This document shows positions 17,607 through 27,527 of a stretch of 64,000 nucleotides of DNA, one piece after another. The stretch covers positions 1,240,001 to 1,304,000 of the forward strand of contig NZ_CP059472.1 in assembly GCF_014041915.1 (NCBI RefSeq), written 5' to 3'. Origin of the DNA: Marnyiella aurantia (lineage in GTDB: Bacteria; Bacteroidota; Bacteroidia; Flavobacteriales; Weeksellaceae). Position 1 is the stretch's first letter. Each line of letters starts with the position of its first letter. The notes under the pieces were generated by a model. It was not told the DNA's origin. It did no database searches and worked only from the letters and a program-made list of their open reading frames with translations. Made by a program: the position numbers and the translations under genes.

Positions 17607-17810
17607 ATGAGCGTAGCCAATTTTATAAAAGGTTCTTATCACGAGTTTAAAGATAAAGTGGAATGGCCAAAATGGCCGGAGCTTCAGTCTTCTACAATTG
17701 TTATTACTGTTGCTACCATAATACTTGCAATTTTTGTATTTGGTGTGGATGAGCTTTTTTCTAAAGCCATCAAAAATATCATCGACTTGCTTTCAGGTCT
17801 ATTCATCTAA
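17607..17810 (+). CDS. secE: Preprotein translocase subunit SecE
   Basis: 67 aa single-membrane-span form. An amphipathic N-terminus with KDKVEWPKWPE (the conserved EWP-type motif) is followed by one transmembrane helix around residues 30-50. It is part of SecYEG. It starts 14 bases after tRNA-Trp and precedes nusG. Confidence 0.95.
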   Translation: MSVANFIKGSYHEFKDKVEWPKWPELQSSTIVITVATIILAIFVFGVDELFSKAIKNIIDLLSGLFI

Positions 17811-17830
17811 AAAAATAATTTCCCCGGGAA

Positions 17831-18373
17831 ATGAGTGATTTGAAATGGTACGTGCTGAAGTCTATCAGCGGTCAGGAAAATAAGGTTAAAAACTATATTG
17901 AGAACGAAATGAAGCATCATGGCTTCGAACAGTACGTTACTCAGGTAGTTATTCCTATGGAAAAAGTTATCGTGATGAGAAACGGTAAGAAAGTTCCTAA
18001 AGAAAGACCTTACTATCCGGGCTATCTGATGGTGGAAGCCAACTTAATCGGTGAGATTCCGCACATCATTAAGAATATCCCAGGCGTGATTTCATTCCTG
18101 AGTCTTACAAAAGGTGGTGATCCTGTACCCATGAGGAAATCTGAAGTGAACAGGATGCTGGGCCGTATGGACGAACTTTCTGAATTCGCTACCGAGCTGG
18201 AAATTCCATATGTAGTGGGCGAGAATATCAAGATTATCGAAGGACCGTTCAACGGATTTAACGGTACAGTTGAAAAAATTCTGGAGGATAAAAAGAAACT
18301 CGAAGTTTCCGTACTTATCTTCGGCCGTAAAACTCCAATGGAACTTAGTTTCCTTCAGGTGGAGAAGGTGTAA
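17831..18373 (+). CDS. nusG: Transcription termination/antitermination protein NusG
   Basis: 180 aa. NGN domain starting KWYVLKSISGQENKVKNYI, with RPYYPGYLMVE, then a KOW domain (GENIKIIEGPFNGFNGTVE). It binds RNA polymerase and links it to Rho or the ribosome. It lies 21 bases downstream of secE in one operon. Confidence 0.96.
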   Translation: MSDLKWYVLKSISGQENKVKNYIENEMKHHGFEQYVTQVVIPMEKVIVMRNGKKVPKERPYYPGYLMVEANLIGEIPHIIKNIPGVISFLSLTKGGDPVPMRKSEVNRMLGRMDELSEFATELEIPYVVGENIKIIEGPFNGFNGTVEKILEDKKKLEVSVLIFGRKTPMELSFLQVEKV

Positions 18374-18396
18374 GACACTGTTTTTAAAAAGATATT

Positions 18397-18425
18397 AAAC
18401 CGTTCATACAGAACGGTTTTTTTTT
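18397..18425 (+). terminator. Terminator after nusG
   Basis: A 9-bp stem AAACCGTTC / GAACGGTTT, loop ATACA, then a long T run. It separates secE-nusG from the following genes, so rplK is not cotranscribed. Confidence 0.85.
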
Positions 18426-18432
18426 ATATTTG
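18425..18432 (+). promoter_or_regulatory. -7 box of the outer-membrane protein gene
   Basis: TATATTTG sits directly at the end of the nusG terminator, 18 bases before the ATG at 18450. Confidence 0.55.
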
Positions 18433-18449
18433 ACAAAAATAAATAATTG

Positions 18450-19628
18450 ATGAAAAAAATCTATTTTCTCTGCTTTATGATCACCGCACAGCTTGTGATT
18501 GCACAGATTAAATTTGAAAACGCCTACCTTATAGACCAGTCTGGTAACAGAAAAGATGTACTGATTCGTAACGGTGACTGGCTCGAGAATCCTTCTAATA
18601 TTCAGCTTAAGGATTCGGAAGCATCCAAAGAATACAGCCTGGGTCTGAATGAGGTTCAGGAGTTCGGTTTTGAGGATGGTACCGTATTCCGCAAATTCAC
18701 CCTGGATATCAGCAACTACGCAATAGACCTGGGTAAAATTGATAATAATCCCGACTTCAGCCCACAGAAACAAACCGTTTTTCTAAGACAGTTGTCAACA
18801 GGTAAACTTAACCTTTACTCCTACTATAAAGGCACACCAAAATATTTCTATGCTGCTCCCGGTGAACAGCCTACACAGTTACTGTACCGCAGGTATTACA
18901 ATGATAAGAATGATCTTCAAACGGTAAATACATACAGACAGCAACTTGCCAGATTACTGAACTGCCCGGGAACCAATTACAACGCCGCGCAATACAGCAC
19001 AACTTCACTGCAGCAACTGTTTGACACCTATAACAATGACTGCAACCGGGTGAAATCTTCAGGGGTGGGAAAATCTAAATTTGCAGTCAACATCGTTGCA
19101 GAGGCTCATATGTTGCAAACCTCATTTAACAGCCCGATATACTATCTGGATAATATTAAAATGGAGTCTAAACTGGTTCCAAAATTTGGAATTGAACTGG
19201 AATATTTCCTACCCTTTAACAAACAGTCCTTCTCCGTAACCGCAGCCCCAAAATACTTTCAGTATGAAAACGAATATGTGAGGGTATACGATGTTTCGCC
19301 ACACACGCAAACCATCCAGCTTTCCACTTCTACACTGGAGATTCCTGTAGGTTTCCGCTATTATAATTACTTTACTGATTCCAGCTCACTTTTTGTAACA
19401 CTGGCTTATCAGATTAAAACAGACTTCGAAGGAACTATAAGCGTAAATTCTCAGGAACGTGAGTTGAAATCCGGATCCGCAACATCATTTTTATTTGGTG
19501 TAGGTTACCGCTATAAAAGACTGATGGGTGAATTGGTGTACGCACCCTACCGTTCCAGCTCTACAAGCTACTTTACCGACATAAAAACAACGGATGTAGG
19601 ACTTTCGCTAAAATACAACGTATTCTAG
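18450..19628 (+). CDS. Probable outer-membrane beta-barrel protein, function unknown
   Basis: 392 aa. Signal peptide MKKIYFLCFMITAQLVIAQ, a mid region with a two-Cys domain (LLNCPGTNYN ... NNDCNRV), and a C-terminal half of alternating aromatic/polar strands ending in GLSLKYNVF, typical of an outer-membrane barrel. The TTG at 18447 is a less likely start than the ATG. The gene interrupts the usual nusG-rplK adjacency and has its own promoter. No family was recognised with certainty. Confidence 0.7.
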   Translation: MKKIYFLCFMITAQLVIAQIKFENAYLIDQSGNRKDVLIRNGDWLENPSNIQLKDSEASKEYSLGLNEVQEFGFEDGTVFRKFTLDISNYAIDLGKIDNNPDFSPQKQTVFLRQLSTGKLNLYSYYKGTPKYFYAAPGEQPTQLLYRRYYNDKNDLQTVNTYRQQLARLLNCPGTNYNAAQYSTTSLQQLFDTYNNDCNRVKSSGVGKSKFAVNIVAEAHMLQTSFNSPIYYLDNIKMESKLVPKFGIELEYFLPFNKQSFSVTAAPKYFQYENEYVRVYDVSPHTQTIQLSTSTLEIPVGFRYYNYFTDSSSLFVTLAYQIKTDFEGTISVNSQERELKSGSATSFLFGVGYRYKRLMGELVYAPYRSSSTSYFTDIKTTDVGLSLKYNVF

Positions 19629-19730
19629 GGAAATCTTTCAGCGGAATGCAAGGTCGGCTGGAATATCCACGCTTACGTTGTACAGAATTTAAAGGATAAG
19701 AAATTCTTTCTTAAAATCAACGGTTTACGC

Positions 19731-19760
19731 TTGTGGTATTAAAATTAATTCTTAATTTTG
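19731..19760 (+). promoter_or_regulatory. Promoter of the rplKAJL operon
   Basis: TTG at 19731-19733 and -7 box TAATTTTG at 19753-19760, spaced 19 bases, about 97 bases before rplK. The leader is long enough for regulatory structure, but I identified none. Confidence 0.7.
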
Positions 19761-19856
19761 CAGTCCGAAATGCAAAGTAGTTTTGTGAGACAGCTGCTTT
19801 GCAGATTTATAAATGCTTCCACATTCATAAATTACTAATTTATTTAAAAAGAAAAA

Positions 19857-20300
19857 ATGGCTAAAAAAGTCTTTAAAATGGTAAAGCTTCAGGTGAAGGG
19901 TGGCGCAGCTAACCCGTCTCCACCAGTAGGTCCAGCATTGGGTTCTGCAGGTGTGAACATCATGGAGTTTTGTAAGCAGTTCAACGGTAGAACTCAGGAT
20001 AAGCCGGGACAGGTTTTGCCTGTAGTAATTACAGTATTCGAAGATAAATCTTTTGAATTCGTAATTAAAACTCCACCAGCAGCAATCCAGCTAATGGACG
20101 CAGCAAAGGTAAAATCAGGATCCGGAGAACCTAACCGTAACAAAGTTGGTTCCGTAACCTGGGCTCAGGTACAGAAAATCGCTGAAGATAAAATGGCAGA
20201 TCTTAACTGTTTCACAATGGATTCTGCACTTACAATGGTAGCAGGAACTGCAAGGTCTATGGGCTTAAGAGTAACAGGACAGAAACCAACAAACGCTTAA
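19857..20300 (+). CDS. rplK: 50S ribosomal protein uL11
   Basis: 147 aa. [20 protein letters not shown] is the uL11 N-terminal signature; the C-terminal RNA-binding part ends [18 protein letters not shown]. It binds the GTPase-associated centre of 23S rRNA. Confidence 0.98.
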   Translation: MAKKVFKMVKLQVKGGAANPSPPVGPALGSAGVNIMEFCKQFNGRTQDKPGQVLPVVITVFEDKSFEFVIKTPPAAIQLMDAAKVKSGSGEPNRNKVGSVTWAQVQKIAEDKMADLNCFTMDSALTMVAGTARSMGLRVTGQKPTNA

Positions 20301-20312
20301 TACGTACTGAAA

Positions 20313-21005
20313 ATGGCAAAATTGACTAAAAAACAAAAGGAAGCGTTTAGCAAAGTTGAAAAGAATAAAATCTACAACCTGGAAGAAGCATCTGCTTTGG
20401 TAAAGGAAGTAAATACTGCAAAATTCGATGCATCTGTTGATATCGCTGTTCGTTTAGGAGTAGACCCAAGAAAAGCAAACCAAATGGTAAGAGGTGTAGT
20501 ATCCCTTCCACACGGTACCGGTAAGGATGTTAAAGTTCTTGCTCTTGTAACTCCGGACAAAGAAGCTGAAGCGAAAGAAGCTGGTGCAGATTATGTAGGT
20601 CTTGACGAATATTTACAGAAAATTAAGGAAGGCTGGACTGACGTAGACGTTATTGTAACTATGCCGTCTGTTATGGGTAAACTGGGACCATTGGGTAGAG
20701 TTTTAGGACCAAGAGGTCTTATGCCAAACCCTAAGTCCGGTACTGTAACAATGGACGTTGCCAAAGCGGTAGCAGAGGTTAAAGCCGGTAAAATTGATTT
20801 CAAGGTGGACAAGTATGGTATCATCCATGCAGCCATCGGAAAAGTATCTTTTGAACCTGCAAAGATTAAGGAAAATGCGGTTGAGCTTCTTCAGACGCTT
20901 ATGAAACTTAAGCCTACAGCAGCAAAAGGTGTTTATGTGAAAAGCATTTATATGTCTTCCACAATGAGCCCCGGGATCGCAATTGATACTAAATCTGTAA
21001 ACTAA
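20313..21005 (+). CDS. rplA: 50S ribosomal protein uL1
   Basis: 230 aa, with [23 protein letters not shown] and [20 protein letters not shown] motifs of the L1 stalk protein. It starts 12 bases after rplK. In many bacteria L1 represses its own operon mRNA; that is not tested here. Confidence 0.98.
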   Translation: MAKLTKKQKEAFSKVEKNKIYNLEEASALVKEVNTAKFDASVDIAVRLGVDPRKANQMVRGVVSLPHGTGKDVKVLALVTPDKEAEAKEAGADYVGLDEYLQKIKEGWTDVDVIVTMPSVMGKLGPLGRVLGPRGLMPNPKSGTVTMDVAKAVAEVKAGKIDFKVDKYGIIHAAIGKVSFEPAKIKENAVELLQTLMKLKPTAAKGVYVKSIYMSSTMSPGIAIDTKSVN

Positions 21006-21018
21006 ATTCTGAAATACA

Positions 21019-21603
21019 ATGACTAAAGAAGATAAAGTATTAGTAATACAAGAAATAAAAGACCTTCTGCAGGACGCGAAAGTGGTTTATGTAGCAGATC
21101 TTGAAGGCTTGAATGCTGCAAAGTCGTCAGATTTTAGAAGACAGGCATTTAAGAACAACATCAGCGTAAAAGTGGTGAAAAATACACTTCTACAAAAAGC
21201 GATGGAATCAATGGAAGTGGATTTCTCTGAAATGTTCCCTACATTCAAAGGAAACTCCGCTCTTATGGTAGCCGAAACAGCTAATGCACCTGCAAAGCTG
21301 ATCAAGGATTTCAGAAAAAAAGAAGCAACTCCTGCTCTTAAGTCTGCTTACGTACAGGAAACTGTTTATGTAGGTGATGAAAACCTGGAAAACCTGGCGA
21401 ACATCAAATCCAAAGAAGAAATGCTTGGAGAAATCATCGGATTGCTTCAGTCACCAATTCAAAGACTTGTTTCTGCATTACAGAACAAAGCTGAAGGTGC
21501 TGATGCTGCTGCTGAAGAAACTCCTGCTGACGAAGCTCCTGCTGCTGAAGCAGCTGCTGCTCCGGAAGCTGCAGAAGGAACTGAGGCTCCTGCTGCTGAA
21601 TAA
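21019..21603 (+). CDS. rplJ: 50S ribosomal protein uL10 with Ala/Glu-rich tail
   Basis: 194 aa. The uL10 body covers about 1-165 (DLEGLNAAKSSDFRRQAF, SPIQRLVSALQNK). The last 30 residues are almost only Ala, Glu, Pro and Thr, a low-complexity acidic tail. L10 anchors L7/L12 dimers on the stalk base. It starts 13 bases after rplA. Confidence 0.97.
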   Translation: MTKEDKVLVIQEIKDLLQDAKVVYVADLEGLNAAKSSDFRRQAFKNNISVKVVKNTLLQKAMESMEVDFSEMFPTFKGNSALMVAETANAPAKLIKDFRKKEATPALKSAYVQETVYVGDENLENLANIKSKEEMLGEIIGLLQSPIQRLVSALQNKAEGADAAAEETPADEAPAAEAAAAPEAAEGTEAPAAE

Positions 21604-21651
21604 TACACACTCAAAACAACATAATCGTTCAACATTTAAAACATTATTACA

Positions 21652-22020
21652 ATGTCAGATTTAAAAAACTTAGCGGAAACGCTTGTAAACCTTACTGTTA
21701 AAGACGTAAATGAATTAGCTACTATCCTTAAGGATGAGTACGGAATTGAGCCAGCTGCTGCTGCTGTAGTTATGTCTGCAGGTGGTGGCGGTGAAGCTGC
21801 TGAAGAGAAAACAGAATTCGACGTAATTCTTAAAGCTGCCGGTGCTTCCAAACTTGCTGTAGTTAAATTGGTAAAAGATCTTACAGGTGCTGGTCTTAAA
21901 GAAGCTAAGGATATGGTAGATGGTGCTCCAACTGCAATCAAATCCGGAATCTCTAAAGACGAAGCTGAAGCTCTTAAGAAGCAACTTGAAGAAGCTGGTG
22001 CTGAAGTAGAACTTAAGTAA
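21652..22020 (+). CDS. rplL: 50S ribosomal protein bL12 (L7/L12)
   Basis: 122 aa. N-terminal dimerisation domain, Ala/Gly hinge ([19 protein letters not shown]), and the C-terminal factor-binding domain ([21 protein letters not shown]). It is followed by a strong terminator and then convergent metabolic genes instead of rpoB and rpoC. Confidence 0.98.
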   Translation: MSDLKNLAETLVNLTVKDVNELATILKDEYGIEPAAAAVVMSAGGGGEAAEEKTEFDVILKAAGASKLAVVKLVKDLTGAGLKEAKDMVDGAPTAIKSGISKDEAEALKKQLEEAGAEVELK

Positions 22021-22042
22021 GTTTACACCTTACAATAAACAG

Positions 22043-22070
22043 GAAAGCGTCTTTTTTAAGACGCTTTCTC
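22043..22070 (+). terminator. Terminator after rplL
   Basis: An 11-bp perfect stem GAAAGCGTCTT / AAGACGCTTTC with a T4 loop. The following run is TCTATTT rather than pure T, so it may also serve the convergent gene. Confidence 0.75.
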
Positions 22071-22098
22071 TATTTATATACAATACGGTTCTGATCAA

Positions 22099-23391
22099 CT
22101 ACTCCCCTACAACTGTTTTAACAGTTACAAATTCCCTCAGAGCCAGCAGGGAAAGCTCCACACCATATCCCGATGATTTGGCACCTCCAAACGGCAGCCG
22201 TGGGTCCGAACTGGTTTCCCGGTTCACACTTACCGTGCCGGACTCCAGGTTTTCAATAAAGAACTTCTGCCTTTTTCGGTCAGCAGTCCACACAGAATTG
22301 GCAAGTCCAAATGGAATATCATTGGCAAGCTGTAACGCGTCCTTATCATTTTTAGCAATCATTACCATCCCCAAAGGTCCAAAAAGTTCCTCCTTTAAAA
22401 CAGGGTTTCCCGGCTTTACCTTAATCAGTCCAGGCATGAAAGCCGTATCGGAAATCCGCTCCAGTGGCAGAATAATCTCTGCACCGCTCTCCAAAGCGGT
22501 ATTGTACTGCTTCTCCAGCTCGTCTGCGAGGTCCGGTCTGGCCATACCTGCTATATCGGTCTCTGGATCCATGGGATCAGCAGGTACATACTTCCGGTAT
22601 TCGTTAATGAAGAGCGGCATAAAATTTTTCTCAATCTTTTTTTGGATGATGAAACGCTTACCTGCATTGCAAGCCTGACCACAGTTTGCCAGTCTGGCTT
22701 TAGCTCCACCTTCAGCAGCAGCTTCCAAATCGGCATCATCCAGAACAATAAAAGCATCCGAACCGCCAAGTTCAAGAAGCGATTTTTTGATGTTTCTACC
22801 TGCCGTGGCTGCTACTTCAGCACCTGCACCTTCACTGCCTGTAAGACTTACAGCTTTCACTCTCGCGTCTTCCAGAATTTCCTTAACTACCTCATGGCCC
22901 ACTTCAAGATTCTGAAAAACAGCATTTGGGAAACCCGCCTCTAAGAACAGCTTTTCAATAGCGTTTCCACTGCCGAAACAAATAGACGCATGTTTCACCA
23001 CTACGGTATTCCCCGCCAGGATGGTAGGAACTGCAAACCTGAGCACCTGCCAGAATGGAAAATTCCATGGCATCACGCCCAGGATGACACCTTTCGGAGC
23101 ATAATGGATTTCCGAAATCCGGAATTCAGTTTCCACCTTTTCAGGCTTCAGCACATTTTCTGCATTTGCGTAATAGCGCGTCATCAAAGCACATTTCTCT
23201 ATCTCAGCAACCGATTGGGAAATGGGTTTACCCATCTCCTTTGTGATAATTTCTGCCAGCTTTGAAGAGTTTTTTTCGAGAAGCCTGGCCAGTTTCTTAA
23301 ACAGCTTTTTCCGGTCGCCAAAGGATACGGTTTTCCATTCGTGAAAAGCCTTGTCGGCTGCATCCAGTTTGTTCTGTATTTCTTTTGTCAT
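22099..23391 (-). CDS. NAD(P)-dependent aldehyde dehydrogenase, succinate-semialdehyde dehydrogenase-like
   Basis: 430 aa. Catalytic Cys in CGQACNAGKRF and general-base Glu in LLELGGSDAF; NAD-binding PWNFPFWQVLR and a C-terminal PFGGAKSSGYG. The protein begins a little later than most family members, lacking the INPAT-type start. It oxidises an aldehyde to an acid; succinate semialdehyde is the annotation common for this subfamily but the substrate is not proved. It lies 63 bases after hutG on the same strand. Confidence 0.85.
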   Translation of the reverse strand: MTKEIQNKLDAADKAFHEWKTVSFGDRKKLFKKLARLLEKNSSKLAEIITKEMGKPISQSVAEIEKCALMTRYYANAENVLKPEKVETEFRISEIHYAPKGVILGVMPWNFPFWQVLRFAVPTILAGNTVVVKHASICFGSGNAIEKLFLEAGFPNAVFQNLEVGHEVVKEILEDARVKAVSLTGSEGAGAEVAATAGRNIKKSLLELGGSDAFIVLDDADLEAAAEGGAKARLANCGQACNAGKRFIIQKKIEKNFMPLFINEYRKYVPADPMDPETDIAGMARPDLADELEKQYNTALESGAEIILPLERISDTAFMPGLIKVKPGNPVLKEELFGPLGMVMIAKNDKDALQLANDIPFGLANSVWTADRKRQKFFIENLESGTVSVNRETSSDPRLPFGGAKSSGYGVELSLLALREFVTVKTVVGE

Positions 23392-23454
23392 TTTTATTAG
23401 GTTTAGTAGCCCAACTGTTCTACAGTGTTCACCTTATTCTTCAAAACTGATGCC

Positions 23455-24384
23455 TTAGATCATCAGCCATTCATTCAGGAGCGAAGCTGCCAGTCTGGCT
23501 GTTCTCTGGTCAGGATCCAGGCCGGGGTTGACTTCGGCAACATCCATCGCAACAAGTTTTTCACTTTGAAGTATATGTCTGTAGAAATGCATGAAAGCAG
23601 GGTCTGTAAAAATTCCGTTATAAGCCAACGCTGAAACTGCAGGTGCAATTGCCGCATTAAATACGTCCATGCAGATTGTCAGATACAGGACGTCCACGCT
23701 TTCCGCCAGTTCATCGATCCTCTCATAGATACCGGGCAGGTTTTCAAAGAAAATTTCATCGGCTGTTATATATTTCATCCCGTATTTGTGAGCGGTATCA
23801 AACAGCTTCAACGTATTGGAATTTCGCTGTATCCCGATATGAAGTGAATGGATTGTGCCTTCCTGCGCAATCTGCCAGAAACCGGTACCTGAACTTGCAC
23901 CAATGCCTTCCTCCGGCTCGCGGTTATCAAAATGAGCATCGATGTTAATGATTCCAATCTTTTTCCCGTGGAAAGCTTTCTTAATTCCTGAATAATGTGC
24001 GTAGGTCACCTCGTGACCACCACCCAATACCAATGATCTACCTCCTCTTACCAGACCAGCCGCTGTTCTTTCCGCAAGTTCTGCCTGAACGGTCTCCAAT
24101 GCAGAACTGTCTGAAACATCACCGAAATCCTTTAACGTAAATTCAGGTTTAACAACGGGGAAATTGGCCATATTCTTTCGGATTATCTCCGGCGCAGCAG
24201 CTGCACCCACCCGACCCTTATTGCGCCGAACCCCCTCCTCCACTGCAAATCCGTGTAAAACGAAGTCCTTCGGTGAAATATCACTATAATTCTCATGGTG
24301 CGATACTCTTTGCCAGATTCGGTGCTGCAAAGGACTGTCACCATCAAAACGTCCCTGCCAGATACTGTTGTTGGCTCTATTCAT
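23455..24384 (-). CDS. hutG: Formimidoylglutamase (arginase/ureohydrolase family)
   Basis: 309 aa. Manganese-site motifs GGGHEVTYAHY and NIDAHFDNR are present. The third motif reads TICMDVFNAAIAPAVSA where most ureohydrolases have SxDxDxxDP, so one Asp ligand position holds Cys. It hydrolyses N-formimidoyl-L-glutamate to glutamate and formamide, the last histidine-degradation step. It overlaps the end of hutI by 8 bases, which supports the assignment. Confidence 0.88.
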   Translation of the reverse strand: MNRANNSIWQGRFDGDSPLQHRIWQRVSHHENYSDISPKDFVLHGFAVEEGVRRNKGRVGAAAAPEIIRKNMANFPVVKPEFTLKDFGDVSDSSALETVQAELAERTAAGLVRGGRSLVLGGGHEVTYAHYSGIKKAFHGKKIGIINIDAHFDNREPEEGIGASSGTGFWQIAQEGTIHSLHIGIQRNSNTLKLFDTAHKYGMKYITADEIFFENLPGIYERIDELAESVDVLYLTICMDVFNAAIAPAVSALAYNGIFTDPAFMHFYRHILQSEKLVAMDVAEVNPGLDPDQRTARLAASLLNEWLMI

Positions 24385-25609
24385 TGCTTACATTTCTTCC
24401 GTTGATAAATACGCTTTCTGCCCGCAGACTGCCCTGCCGGTAAAGTACGTTATGGAAATTATCTGTTTTGAAAGTTACAAAGTCCGCCTTTTTTCCTTCT
24501 TCCAGCCTTCCGCGGTCTTCCAGCCCCAATGCAAAAGCCGACCGGAAAGTCAAACCGGCCAAAACTTCGGCGGTGGACAGTTTTTGGAATGTAGCCAGCA
24601 CCGAAGCCTGGGTTATAAGGTTCCCCATTGGTGCTGAACCCGGATTCCAGTCGGAGGCAATGGCCAGTATACCGTTTGCGTCAAGGATCTTTCTGGCGGG
24701 AGTGAACTTCTCGCCAAGGCCAAGACTGGCGCCGGGCAATGCAACCGCTACCGTTTCGGAATCAGCCAAAAATGCAATATCTTCATCAGCGGTAGCTTCC
24801 AGATGATCTGCTGACTTTGCGCCAACTTCAACAGCAATCCTTGAGCTTCCCGGCGTGAACTGATCGGCATGAACGGTGATTTCAAAGCCCAACTCGTTGG
24901 CTTTCCGAAGGAAACGACGGCTTTCCTCTGGTTGAAATGCAGATTTTTCAATAAAAATATCCACACGTTTGGCCAGACCTTCTTCCTTAACACGGGGTAA
25001 AATGCTGTTGACAATAAAGTCCAGGTATTCAGCATTGCTGCCCTCAAAATCACGCGGTTTCAAATGGGCTGCAAGGCAGGTTGGAATAAGCGTAGCTTCT
25101 GTCATGGCCTGCACTTTTTTAATGACGCGCAGCATTTTAAGTTCATTTTCAACATCCAGCCCATAACCCGACTTAATCTCAATGGTAGTAATACCCAGAG
25201 AAATGAGGAAATTAACTCTTTCCAGGGTGGTCTGAATAAGTTCATCATCGGAAGCGGCACGTGTATGCTGTACAGAACTCCAGATACCACCACCGCTTTC
25301 TGCAATTTCAAGGTAAGTCTTACCTCCGTTACGCATGGCGAAATCATTGGCGCGGTTTCCGCCAAAGCAAATATGCGTATGGCAGTCGGTGAAGGCGGGC
25401 AGACAGATCTGAGCGCCCTTTACAGCCTCTGTATCAATATCCGGATACTGTCTGTACAGACTTTCGTAAGAAGCTACTTCTTCTACATATCCATTTTTAA
25501 CTAAAATCCCACCGTTCTCAATTATCTGAAGCTGCTCATCAGCCAATTTACCGCGCAGGGGTAGATTGGCCAATGTAACAATCTGTTTAAAAGGTCCTAT
25601 AAGTTTCAT
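24377..25609 (-). CDS. hutI: Imidazolonepropionase
   Basis: 410 aa amidohydrolase. Metal-binding FTDCHTHICFGGNR, substrate region KSGYGLDVENELKML, ITVHADQFTPGSS and LAIASDWNPGSAPMGNL are typical of HutI. It opens the imidazolone ring to N-formimidoyl-glutamate, the substrate of hutG next door. hutH and hutU are not in the window. Confidence 0.94.
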   Translation of the reverse strand: MKLIGPFKQIVTLANLPLRGKLADEQLQIIENGGILVKNGYVEEVASYESLYRQYPDIDTEAVKGAQICLPAFTDCHTHICFGGNRANDFAMRNGGKTYLEIAESGGGIWSSVQHTRAASDDELIQTTLERVNFLISLGITTIEIKSGYGLDVENELKMLRVIKKVQAMTEATLIPTCLAAHLKPRDFEGSNAEYLDFIVNSILPRVKEEGLAKRVDIFIEKSAFQPEESRRFLRKANELGFEITVHADQFTPGSSRIAVEVGAKSADHLEATADEDIAFLADSETVAVALPGASLGLGEKFTPARKILDANGILAIASDWNPGSAPMGNLITQASVLATFQKLSTAEVLAGLTFRSAFALGLEDRGRLEEGKKADFVTFKTDNFHNVLYRQGSLRAESVFINGRNVSNE

Positions 25610-25706
25610 ATCCGTAAATTTAAGACTAATACATAAGCCGGCAAAGATTTATGGTTAAACCTGCTTTCATGGTGAGTTTCATAATCAGTGAATCCACCAA
25701 AATTAT

Positions 25707-25714
25707 TACCTTTG
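25707..25714 (+). promoter_or_regulatory. -7 box of ruvB
   Basis: TACCTTTG fits TAnnTTTG, 20 bases before the ruvB ATG and divergent from hutI. Confidence 0.5.
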
Positions 25715-25734
25715 AAAATATACAAAACTAAGGT

Positions 25735-26757
25735 ATGCCCGATTTTTTGCATCCTGATAAGGATAATTTTTCAGATGATGAACTGCTGCAGGAGGAGAAA
25801 ATCCGGCCCCAGAGCTTTCAGGACTTTGCGGGGCAACGAAAGACGCTGGATAACCTTGAAGTCTTTGTAGCTGCTGCTAAAAACCGGGGTGGTGCACTGG
25901 ATCATGTGCTTCTGCACGGACCTCCGGGACTTGGAAAAACCACTTTAGCAAATATCATTGCCAACGAACTCGGAGTTGGATGTAAGATCACTTCCGGACC
26001 GGTTCTGGATAAGCCGGGCAGCCTCGCGGGCCTTTTAACCAATCTTGAAGAAAATGATGTACTCTTCATTGACGAGATTCACCGGCTTTCGCCTATCGTG
26101 GAGGAATATCTTTACTCAGCGATGGAAGATTACAAAATCGATATTATGCTGGAGTCCGGCCCGAATGCCAGAAGTGTACAGATTGGTCTTAATCCCTTTA
26201 CGCTGGTAGGTGCAACTACCCGTAGCGGTATGCTTACCAAACCGATGCTTGCCAGATTTGGAATACAGTCCAGGCTGGAATATTATACCATTGAATTGCT
26301 GGGAATGATTATTGAGAGGAGCGCCCGCGTACTTGGAGTCAAGATTTATGAAGATGCAGCTTTGGAAATAGCACGACGCAGCCGCGGGACACCCAGAATT
26401 GCAAATGCACTGCTCAGAAGGGTTCGCGACTTCGCCGAGATAAAAGGAAACGGAGAAATTGAGATTGGTATTACCAAGTTTGCGCTGAACTCCCTTAATG
26501 TAGATGAATTTGGCCTGGACGATATGGATAACAAGATCATGCGCGTAATGATCGAGAACTTTCGCGGAAAACCGGTAGGAATTTCGGCGCTGGCCACATC
26601 AATAGGTGAAAATCCGGAAACGCTGGAAGAAGTGTACGAGCCGTTCCTCATTCAGGAAGGATTTATGATACGTACACCACGCGGACGGGAAGTAACGGAG
26701 AAAGCTTACAGACATTTGAATATATCAGTACCTAAAAGACCGGACCAGTTGTTTTAG
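25735..26757 (+). CDS. ruvB: Holliday junction branch-migration ATPase RuvB
   Basis: 340 aa. [12 protein letters not shown] start, Walker [10 protein letters not shown], Walker [10 protein letters not shown], sensor GATTRSGML, arginine finger region [13 protein letters not shown] and the winged-helix C-terminus [18 protein letters not shown] hexameric motor acting with RuvA. No ruvA or ruvC lies nearby, which is usual in this phylum. Confidence 0.97.
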   Translation: MPDFLHPDKDNFSDDELLQEEKIRPQSFQDFAGQRKTLDNLEVFVAAAKNRGGALDHVLLHGPPGLGKTTLANIIANELGVGCKITSGPVLDKPGSLAGLLTNLEENDVLFIDEIHRLSPIVEEYLYSAMEDYKIDIMLESGPNARSVQIGLNPFTLVGATTRSGMLTKPMLARFGIQSRLEYYTIELLGMIIERSARVLGVKIYEDAALEIARRSRGTPRIANALLRRVRDFAEIKGNGEIEIGITKFALNSLNVDEFGLDDMDNKIMRVMIENFRGKPVGISALATSIGENPETLEEVYEPFLIQEGFMIRTPRGREVTEKAYRHLNISVPKRPDQLF

Positions 26758-26818
26758 CTTATATTCTAAGTATCTGCGAAAGAAAACCTACTTAGAATCC
26801 TTATCAATACTCCAAAAA

Positions 26819-27433
26819 ATGTACATCCCAAAGATATATAAGAGCGAAGACCGCGAACTGATGAAGCAAATCATAAGCGAAAACGGCTTTGCGATGCTCA
26901 TTTCTGCTAAGGAAAAACTTTGGGCCACACATTCCATGTTTGTCATGAACGAAAATATGGAAGATTTTTATCTTGAAACGCATGTATCAAGGGGGAACCA
27001 TCAGGCAAAAGTACTAAAGGACGGAGATGAAGTCCTATGTGACTTTTTAGGCGCGAATGCGTATATCTCCTCATCATGGTATGACCACATTAATGTGTCT
27101 ACCTGGAACTATGAAGCGGTTCAGGTGCGCGGGACGGTCAGACTCATGACTGATGATGAACTTTACCTTCATCTGCACAAACTTACCTACAAATACGAGA
27201 AACAACAAAGATGTCCGATGTTTGCTGAGGAGATTGGCGAAGAAAATATTAGAAATGAAATGAAAGGTGCTTTCGGAATGAATATATTCCCAACCGAAAT
27301 TCATATTGCATCAAAACTTTCACAAAACAGAAAAGAGACTGATTTTAAGAATATCATTAAAGAACTGCAGGAGTCTCCAGAGGAAAATTCAAGAAAAGTT
27401 GCGGAGAAAATGAAAAATACTAAGTCTGTTTAA
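26819..27433 (+). CDS. PaiB-like FMN-binding protein
   Basis: 204 aa. FLGANAYISSSWYDH and STWNYEAVQVRG are the conserved PaiB/FMN-binding split-barrel motifs, with KLSQNR near the C-terminus. Family members are described as negative regulators or flavin-binding proteins. It stands 61 bases after ruvB. The specific role here is unknown. Confidence 0.85.
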   Translation: MYIPKIYKSEDRELMKQIISENGFAMLISAKEKLWATHSMFVMNENMEDFYLETHVSRGNHQAKVLKDGDEVLCDFLGANAYISSSWYDHINVSTWNYEAVQVRGTVRLMTDDELYLHLHKLTYKYEKQQRCPMFAEEIGEENIRNEMKGAFGMNIFPTEIHIASKLSQNRKETDFKNIIKELQESPEENSRKVAEKMKNTKSV

Positions 27434-27527
27434 TCGCAAAGGCATCAGTGTTACCCGAAACGCTAGATCCTATGCGGCTGTGCGTTAAGAACAAATTATT
27501 TATTTTAGAAATTACAAAACAGAAAAA

